DNA from: Streptomyces cavernae
GTDB lineage: Bacteria > Actinomycetota > Actinomycetes > Streptomycetales > Streptomycetaceae
NCBI RefSeq assembly: GCF_004023625.1
Contig: NZ_RPDJ01000067.1
Coordinates: forward strand, 1-32,186
Direction of reading: 5' to 3'
DNA: 32,186 bases
The notes beneath the pieces were generated by a model. That model ran no database searches. It was not told the origin of the DNA and saw nothing but the letters and a program-made list of their open reading frames with translations. Shown here in pieces: positions 25,101 to 29,500 of this stretch. A program made the translations under genes and the position numbers. Positions within the stretch are counted from its first letter, which is position 1, and each line of letters opens with the position of its first letter.

Positions 25101-26572
25101 CGGGCCTGCCCGGCAAGTGCTTTCTCCGAGGCGGCCGAGAGCACGAACGGCAGGACATCGGGATCCGGACGGGTTCCGGGTGCGCCGTCGGCGTCGGCCG
25201 GGGCCTGCTCGATGACGACGTGCGCGTTGGTGCCGCTGATGCCGAAGGAGGAGACGGCGGCCCGGCGCGGCCGGCCGCGGTCCGGCCAGGGCCGGGCCTC
25301 GGTGAGCAGCCGTACGTTGCCGGCCGACCAGTCGACCTCCGGGGTGGGTTCGCTGACGTTCAGCGTCTTCGGCAGCACGGCGGCGCGGATCGCGTGCACG
25401 GCCTTGATCACGCCGGCGACGCCCGAGACGACCTGGGTGTGGCCGATGTTGGTCTTGATGGAACCGAGCCACGCCGGTTCGTCGCGGTCCTGGCCGTAGG
25501 TGGCCAGCAGCGCCTGGGCCTCGATCGGGTCGCCGAGGGAGGTGCCGGTCCCGTGCGCCTCGACGAGGTCCACGTCGGACGGCAGCAGGCCCGCGTTGGC
25601 CAGTGCGGCGCGGATCACGGCTTCCTGGGCCGGGCCGTTCGGGGCCGAGAGGCCGTTGGACGCGCCGTCCTGGTTGACCGCGCTGCCGCGCAGCACGGCC
25701 AGCACGGGATGCCCGTTGCGCTGGGCGTCCGACAGCCGTTCGAGGAGCAGGACGCCGACGCCCTCGCCCCAGCCGATGCCGTCGGCGTCGCCGGAGAACG
25801 CCTTGCAGCGGCCGTCGGAGGCGAGGCCGTGCTGGCGGGAGAGGGTGATGAACGCCGAGGGGGTGGCGAGGATGCCCGTGCCGGCGGCCAGGGCCAGGCC
25901 GCACTCGCCCTGCCGCAGCGCCTGGGTGGCCAGGTGCAGGGCCACCAGCGAGGACGAGCACGCGGTGTCCACGGTGACGGCGGGCCCGGCCAGGCCGAGG
26001 GTGTAGGAGACCCGGCCGGACAGCACGCTGCCGGAGCCGCCGGTCAGCGCGTACCCCTGGTCGCGGGGGGAGCTCATCAACAGGGTGGTGTGCTCGACGG
26101 CGTTGCCGCCGACGAACACGCCGGTGCTGCTCCCCCGCAGGGACAGCGGGTCGATGCCGGCGTTCTCGACCGCTTCCCAGGAGGTCTCCAGTAGCAGGCG
26201 CTGCTGCGGGTCCATCGACTCGGCCTCGCGGGGCGAGATGCCGAAGGGGGCGGGGTCGAACTCGCCCGCGCCGGACAGGAAGGCTCCCTGGTCGGTGTAG
26301 GTCTTGCCGGGCGCGTCCGGGTCGGGGTCGTAGAGCGAGGCGAGGTCCCAGCCGCGGTCGACGGGGAACCCGCCGATCGCGTCGACGCCGTCGGCGACCA
26401 GCTGCCACAGCTTCTGCGGGGTGTCGACACCCCCGGGAAAGCGGGCGCCCATCCCGATGATCGCCAGTGGCTCGCTCGCCCGCGCCTTCTCCTCCTGCAG
26501 CCGGGTGCGCGTCTGCTGGAGCTCCGCGGTCACCCGGCGCAGGTAGGTGCGGAGCTTGTCGTCCTCGGTCAT
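16103..26572 (-). CDS. Type I modular polyketide synthase, terminal subunit: KS-AT-KR-ACP / KS-AT-DH-KR-ACP-TE
   Basis: This complete gene of 3,489 residues carries out the last two extensions and chain release. The ATG at 26570-26572 follows GGGAG by ten bases. Residues 1-35 form a coiled-coil N-terminal docking segment (DDKLRTYLRR). Module Z1 has KS ~35-455, AT ~560-900, KR ~915-1345 and ACP ~1435-1510. Module Z2 has KS ~1530-1950, AT ~2040-2370, DH ~2390-2660, KR ~2670-3045 and ACP ~3120-3195. TE occupies ~3230-3489. The gene lies 18 bases downstream of the preceding PKS gene on the same strand, so the two are surely co-transcribed, with docking partners at their junction. A TTA leucine codon at residue 1637 suggests control by the bldA tRNA. 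The TE places this subunit at the end of the assembly line, whatever the gene order. The PKS and TE calls are certain; the released product is unknown. Confidence 0.98.
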   Translation of the reverse strand: MTEDDKLRTYLRRVTAELQQTRTRLQEEKARASEPLAIIGMGARFPGGVDTPQKLWQLVADGVDAIGGFPVDRGWDLASLYDPDPDAPGKTYTDQGAFLSGAGEFDPAPFGISPREAESMDPQQRLLLETSWEAVENAGIDPLSLRGSSTGVFVGGNAVEHTTLLMSSPRDQGYALTGGSGSVLSGRVSYTLGLAGPAVTVDTACSSSLVALHLATQALRQGECGLALAAGTGILATPSAFITLSRQHGLASDGRCKAFSGDADGIGWGEGVGVLLLERLSDAQRNGHPVLAVLRGSAVNQDGASNGLSAPNGPAQEAVIRAALANAGLLPSDVDLVEAHGTGTSLGDPIEAQALLATYGQDRDEPAWLGSIKTNIGHTQVVSGVAGVIKAVHAIRAAVLPKTLNVSEPTPEVDWSAGNVRLLTEARPWPDRGRPRRAAVSSFGISGTNAHVVIEQAPADADGAPGTRPDPDVLPFVLSAASEKALAGQARRLAAHLAADPEPALADVGFSLATTRAALEHRAVVVGTGRDDLLAGLDAVAAGRPDPRVVTGAAGKPKVAFVFPGQGAQWAGMGRELWDTSPVFADWMGRCEEALSPHVDWSLREVVEHGDYDRVDVLQPVTWAVMVSLAQLWRSYGVEPGAVVGHSQGEIAAAVVAGALSLQDGARIVTLRSAIAVERMVGRGCLTVVAVGRDEAERRLRPWAGRLSVGASNGPASTVLTGEADAIDEFVAACIADGVRVRKISATFASHGPQADVMRAPVVEGLRDLKPSTSSVAFYSTVTADRFDTAGADAEYWFRNLREPVEFAATAELMMTRGFSVFIEVSPHPVLAMALRDVAEAADSPVVTVGSLRRDEGGLGRCYRSLAEAFTAGVPVRWAEVFPDARRVPLPTYAFDHRTFWLTPEPPPVAEDPLGGAFWGKVENADVAGLAADLGVPAEGALGEVVPALAAWRRRSRELSETDGWSYRTQWRPVPPAPGAVLDGRWLVLVPEDVDGTAVLDALDGTDITTLEVPGTTDRASLAADLSRFADVTGVLSLLALREGREPRHDVVPRSATGVLLTAQALADAGLDAALWIVTRCAGETGEPAQAWALAQVAGLERPATWGGVVDLPADWDGRGLVTALTSQEDQLALRPDGVLARRLVRAPLSLTAPSRSWQPRGTVLITGGTGGIGAHLARWAAAEGAEHLVLTSRRGRRAPGAAELVAELGIPVTVEACDVADRDALAGVLARIPADRPLSAVLHTAGTTLGYRELADTTVEDLAEAAAGKVAGARHLDELTAGLDLDAFVLFSSGAAMWGSAGSAAYASANGFLHGLAADRRTRGLPATAIAWGAWQGGGMSTGDTADVLGRIGFGMMAPKPAITALRRAVERDETVLAVADLDWERFAPSYAMSRRRPLIADIPEAVRALEGGAAPEATETSLREALSGLDPAKRREHLTDLVRAEAAVVLRIPSPRDVGITKAFQDMGVDSLTAMEMRNRLQTASGLRLPVTLLFDHPTVRELAAELDSLLGGARTEAVTVAAPVADTTDPIVIVGMACRFPGGVTEPDDLWRLVAEGRDEMGDFPTGRGWETMTAQAGLTYTEHGAFLYDAGMFDAGFFGVSPREAMAMDPQQRVLLESSWEALERAGVDPTSLRGSRTGVFVGGTTQEYSALTMNSAAALGAGYALTGTSGSVLSGRVSYVLGLEGPAVTVDTACSSSLVSLHLAVQSLRNHECDLALAGGVTVMSTPGVFAEFARQGGLAGDGRCKSYAEGADGTGWGEGVGVVVVERLSDARRNNHHVLAVVRGSAINQDGASNGLTAPNGPSQQRVIRAALAGAGLEPADVDVVEGHGTGTALGDPIEAQALLATYGQDREIPAYLGSVKSNIGHTQYAAGVAGVIKMVLALREGVIPATLHVTEPTGQVEWSAGAVHVVSEQREWPETGRVRRAGVSSFGMSGTNAHVILEAPQEPQEPDEPPASEPAGTAGPVPLVVSGRSPAAVHAQAERLTRFLDARPGLPPADVAWSLVSTRARLEHGAVVHADGRPPTTESAVEGGLGWLFTGQGTQRLGMGAELHARYPVFADTWDEITAQWPSSVLDAWGLADLAPVLAAGPGAPAGDIDRTGTAQLLLFAFEVSLARLLISWGVRPEAVVGHSIGELAAACVAGLWSVPDACRIVVARAGLMQALPPGGAMWTVGASETEVAGLLGDGISVAAVNSARSIVLSGPGETLSRAVGTLRERGVHVRQLRVSHAFHSPLMEPMLDRFRTVVESVAYREPAIPVLATGGGRTDVTDPRYWVAQVTGTVRFADAVTAGMGSWLEIGPAPALSTLVGDGLAAVRGPETEAADVLETAGRLWLRGHDVDWAAVLPGRRRVDLPTYAFQHQHYWLNAPATAATPPGLTAVTHPMLSASLTLADSGAAVLTGRLDPAAQPWLAEHVLADTPLLPGTAFVELALQAALHTGCDTVLDLTLPTPLVLASAMDVQVGVDAPDEHGQRPVTVRCREAGAAADDPWTLHASATVGVAQAGTENTGAESWPPQDAEEIALDTLYADIAAGGVDYGPTFQGLRRLWRHKGDLFAEVDLRDHLAADGLALHPAVFDAALQPLALGVLGDGAPGREAVPPGLPFAWTSIRLHRTGATHLRARLTPSGRDGASVVLTDGDGDLVLSVESLVLRAPAQPRVTPPLYRVDWPAAGTGGRAPAQVTVLGTDPWQLATRLRDSGLDVTATDDPHTAAPDVVVVACGGAPGTVPEAAHATTRRALDILRARIDHGGPARLVVVTAGAIAAGDEDVPDPAAAPVWGLVRTAQNEHPGLVSVVDLDGSEASYAALPAALGSDEPQLALRDGVARAPRLARLGAETGGPAAEFDAARTVLVTGAGGALAGLVARHLVVAHGVRHLLLAGRRGPAAPGTGDLVAELTALGATVRAVACDVADRTALADLLASVDPAAPLGAVVHTAGVVHDGLVATMTGDQLAEVLRPKVDAAWALHEMTASLDLSAFVLFSSAAGVLGSAGQGNYAAANTFLDALAHRRRAEGRPALSPAWGWWDLNAGMSAALGDQDRDRMRKGGLLPFDPARGLAAFDSACAGAEPAPVPIRLDTARTGDRVPPVLRTPARPGPRPARTRTDLRDLPHAQRHDALTELVRTEAARVLGHDGAEEIGARSFPELGFDSLTSVELRNRLAEATGLRLPPTLVFDHPTVTALVTALEADLGDTAPEAPETSRDTAVADSVEVLYREACGAGRFDVAAKLLTMSAALRPVFTAADTDVDGPAPVRLTSGSAHPRIIGIPSTSVWSTDQEFMSLVEALRGQRDVWSLMVPGFVGGERVAEDVDALTGYLAARIVEHAGGEPFVLAGRSSGGSVAHAVAHRLESTGHGPAAVVLLDTYLSGTPQTAYIMPVMEQRSLELEKDFGRMSGVRLTAMAAYFSMFETWQPQPLAAPTLLVRASECFSAEPGEEPPAEEWQTTWPIPLDVVDVPGHHYTMIEQYADETAAAIHDWLLRH
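16106..16930 (-). other. Chain-releasing thioesterase domain (type I TE)
   Basis: This alpha/beta-hydrolase domain is fused after the last ACP and is expected to take the chain onto its serine and release it by lactonisation or hydrolysis. The nucleophile elbow reads GRSSGG with Ser 3344 (16541-16543), where GHSxGG is usual. Asp 3371 lies in VVLLDTYL, and His 3467 in VPGHHYTM near the C-terminus. The triad is therefore complete and the length of about 260 residues is normal. Cyclisation rather than hydrolysis is inferred from the family and from the hydroxyl-bearing modules upstream. Confidence 0.92.
19465..19510. repeat. 46-base inverted repeat arm in module Z2 post-AT linker (partner at 633-678)
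   Basis: This is the reverse complement of 633-678, identical over 46 bases, and belongs to the coding sequence of the terminal PKS on the minus strand. Recombination or conversion between the two arms would act across roughly 19 kb of intervening PKS DNA. Confidence 0.85.
21662..21664 (-). promoter_or_regulatory. In-frame TTA leucine codon (putative bldA checkpoint)
   Basis: The leucine in DPTSLRGSR of the module Z2 KS, residue 1637 of the terminal PKS, is encoded by TTA. It is the only in-frame TTA I found in the four PKS genes; other TTA triplets on the coding strands are out of frame. In Streptomyces, TTA is read by the developmentally controlled leucyl-tRNA bldA, so full-length terminal synthase may appear only late in growth. 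Confidence 0.85.
22040..26470 (-). other. PKS module Z1: KS-AT(unusual FASH)-KR(A-type)-ACP
   Basis: The KS Cys is at residue 205 in TACSSSL. Surrounding motifs are divergent: GMGARFPGG instead of GMxCRFPGG, and LALAAGTGILATP instead of the LALAGGVTVMxTP seen in module B and Z2. The AT has GHSQG with Ser 647 and RVDVLQ, as in methylmalonyl ATs, but residues 748-751 read FASH instead of YASH. There is no DH; instead the AFWGKVEN linker leads directly to a two-part KR. That KR has Trp 1299 eight residues before Tyr 1307 and no LDD, so it is A-type (L-hydroxyl), and position Tyr-3 is Ser, not His. The ACP Ser is residue 1473 in GVDSL. Inference: the module adds a branched unit and leaves a beta-hydroxyl. 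Confidence 0.88.
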
Positions 26573-26582
26573 GGTGTAGTCA

Positions 26583-26587
26583 CTCCC
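26583..26587 (-). promoter_or_regulatory. Ribosome binding site for the terminal PKS gene
   Basis: GGGAG on the minus strand lies ten bases before the ATG at 26570-26572 and only three bases after the TGA of the upstream gene. The arrangement points to translation of both genes from one mRNA, with ribosomes terminating almost on top of the next initiation site. Confidence 0.75.
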
Positions 26588-26590
26588 GCC

Positions 26591-29500
26591 TCACGAGACG
26601 CCGAGGTCCCGGTCGATGATGTCGAAGAGCTCGTCGTCGGTGGTCGAGTCGAAGTCGGTGGCCGTGGTGCCGCGCGCCTGGTTGACCACGGTGAGCAGGT
26701 CGCGCAGCCGGTCGCCGATCGGGCCGCCGGCGGTGGCGTCGAGCAGGGGCAGGGCGCGTTCGATCCGGTCGAGTTCACGGGCGACGTCCGCCGCGTCGGT
26801 CAGCTCGGGCCGGCCCGGGCCGGGTTCGGGGGCGAGGGCCGCCTCGATGTGCGTGGCGACTTCGGCCGCGGTGGGGAAGTCGAATACGAGCGTCGCGCGC
26901 AACCGCAGGCCGGTGGCCGTGGTGAGCCGGTTGCGCAGTTCCATCGCGGTCAGCGAGTCGAAGCCGAGTTCGCGCAGCGGCCGGTCGTCGGTCACCTTCT
27001 CCGGGCTGCCGTGGCCGAGCACCGCCGCGATCTCACCGCGCACGATGTCCAGCACGGCGGCGGCGCGTTCGAATTCGGTGAGCCCGGCGAGCCGCTCCCG
27101 CAGACCGGTCGCCGCCTCGGCGGGCCCGCCGGCGGCGTCGGCGTCGAGGGCGGCCCGTGCTTCGGGGATGTCCTCGATCAGCGGCCGGTGGCGCATCATG
27201 GTGTAGCCGGGGGCGAAGCGCGCCCAGTCGATGTCGGCCACGGCAAGGGTCGTTTCCTCCCGTTCGACGGCCTGCCGCAGGAGGGTCAGCGCGGCTTCGG
27301 GGGCCATGGGCCGTACGCCGAGCCGGGCCAGCCGCTCCCCCATTTCCGCGTGGTCGGTGAGCATGCCGCCGGCGCCCCACGCGCCCCACGAGACGGAGAC
27401 CGCGGGCAGACCGCGCCCGCGGCGGTCAGCGGCGAGGGCGTCCAGGGCGGCGTTCGCGGCCGCGTAGGCGGCGTTGCCCGCGCTGCCCCAGACGGCGGCA
27501 CCGGAGGAGAACAGGACGAACGCGTCGAGGTCGAGCCTAGCGGTCAGCTCGTCGAGGTGCCGGGCGCCGAGCACCTTGCCGCGGGCGGCGTGGGCGATCT
27601 CGGCGACGTCCAGCTCGCGTACCTCGCGGTAGTCGCCGACACCGGCGGCGTGCAGGACGGCGGTCAGCGGGTGCTCGGCGGGAATGTCCGCCAGTACGGC
27701 GGCCAGCGCGTCCCGGTCCGCGACGTCGCAGGCGCCGAAGCCGACCTCCACGCCGGCGGTCCGCAGCTCCTCCCGCAGTTCCTGCGCGCCGGGGGCGTGC
27801 GCGCCGCGTCGGCTCACCAGCAGGACGCGCGACGCGCCCTGTCCGGCGACCCAGCGTGCCAGGTGGCCGCCGATGCCGCCGGTGCCGCCGGTGATCAGCA
27901 CCGTGCCGCGCGGCTGCCACGGCCGGGTGACCCGCCCCGCGGGGGCGCGGACGAGACGGCGGGCGCTCGGGCCGTCGGCGCCGATGCGGAGCTGGTCCTC
28001 GTCCGAGGTGAGCGCGGCGACGAGGTCGGCGCCGGTCCAGCCGGGTGCGAGGTCGATCAGGCCGCCCCAGCCGTCCGGTTCCTCCAGCCCGGCGATCTGT
28101 GCCACGGCCCGGACCTGGGCCTGGTCCGCGCGCGTGTCGACCTCGGTGGTCAGCAGCCACCGCGGCGCGGCGACCCCCGCTTCGCTCAGGGCGCGCAACA
28201 GCCGTGCGGTGCCCGCGAGTCCGGCGGTCAGTTCGGGGTGCTCGGGGTGCGGTTCACCGTCGAGGGCGAGCGAGGAGACGACGCCGGCGAGGTCCCCGGT
28301 GGCGGCGAGCGCGTGGCCCAGCCGGGCGAGGTCGGCTCCTGCGGGCACGGGGAACGGGACCACGTCGGCCCCGGCGCCGGCGAGCGCGGTCCGGACCCGC
28401 TCGGCGGTCTCCCCACCGGCCTCCGGTTCCACGCTCAGCCACCGGCCGGTGAGCGCGCCGCCCGTGGCGTTCCCGACCGGTTTCCAGATCAGCCGGTAGC
28501 GCCAGGAACCGAGCCGGGACTCCTGGCGCCAGCGGGCGAGCGCGGGCACCAGGTCGGCGAGGGGGGTGTCCGCGTCGACGTTCAGCTGCGCCGTGAGCGT
28601 GGTGAGGTCGGTGTCCCGCACGGCGGACCAGAAGGCGTCGTCGCGCGGGTCGCCGCCGGTGCCGGGCGGGCGTGCCTGGAGCCAGTAGCGCGTGTGCTGG
28701 AAGGCGTAGGTGGGCAGCGGCGTCCGGCGGCCGGGCGGCAGGACGCCGGCCCAGTCGACCGGGACGCCCCGGACGTACGCCTCCGCGAAGGAGGTGAGGA
28801 GCCGGTCGAGGCCTCCGTCGTCCCGCCGCAGGGTGCCGATGGTGGCGATGTCCACGGCGGCCTCGTCCGCGGTCTCCCGCACGGCCATCGCCAGCACGGG
28901 GTGGCTGCTCATCTCGGCGAACACGGTGAAGCCGTCGTTCAGCAACTGCTCGGTCACGTCCGCGAAGCGGACCGGCGAGCGCAGGTTGCGGTACCAGTAG
29001 CCGGCGTCGAGTCCGGTGGTGTCGAGCGGTCCGGCGGTCAGGGTCGAGTGGAACGGCACGTCCGAGGCGGTGGGCGCGAGTCCGGCGAGCCGGTCGGCCA
29101 GCGGCTCCTCCAGCACTTCGACGTGTGCGGAGTGCGACGCGTAGTCGACGGGGATGCGGCGGGCCCGGACGCCGTCGGCCTCGCAGGCGAGCAGCAGTTC
29201 GTCGAGGGCGTCGGGCGGTCCGGCGACGACGCACAGCCCGGGGCTGTTCACCGCGGCGATCGACAGGGCTCGGTCCCGGGTGCGGAGCAGCTGTTCGAGG
29301 TCGGTCCGGCCGAGGGAGACGGAGGCGAGGCCGCCGTGTCCGGCGAGGTGGGAGCGGATGAGCCTGCTGCGGACGCTCACGACGCGCGCGCCGTCGTCGA
29401 GCGACAGCGCACCGGCCACGACGGCGGCGGCTATCTCGCCCTGCGAGTGTCCGACCACGGCGTCCGGCTCCACGCCGGCGGCCCGCCAGACCTGGGCGAG

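Noticed and set aside
16103..26572. Assignment to the oligomycin class from the 2-enoate end and polypropionate run
   Set aside because: Oligomycin has a C7 ketone, whereas module Y here has an intact KR. Modules A-C (monoene then two fully reduced units) also do not fit its diene region. Resemblance is limited to the last module types.
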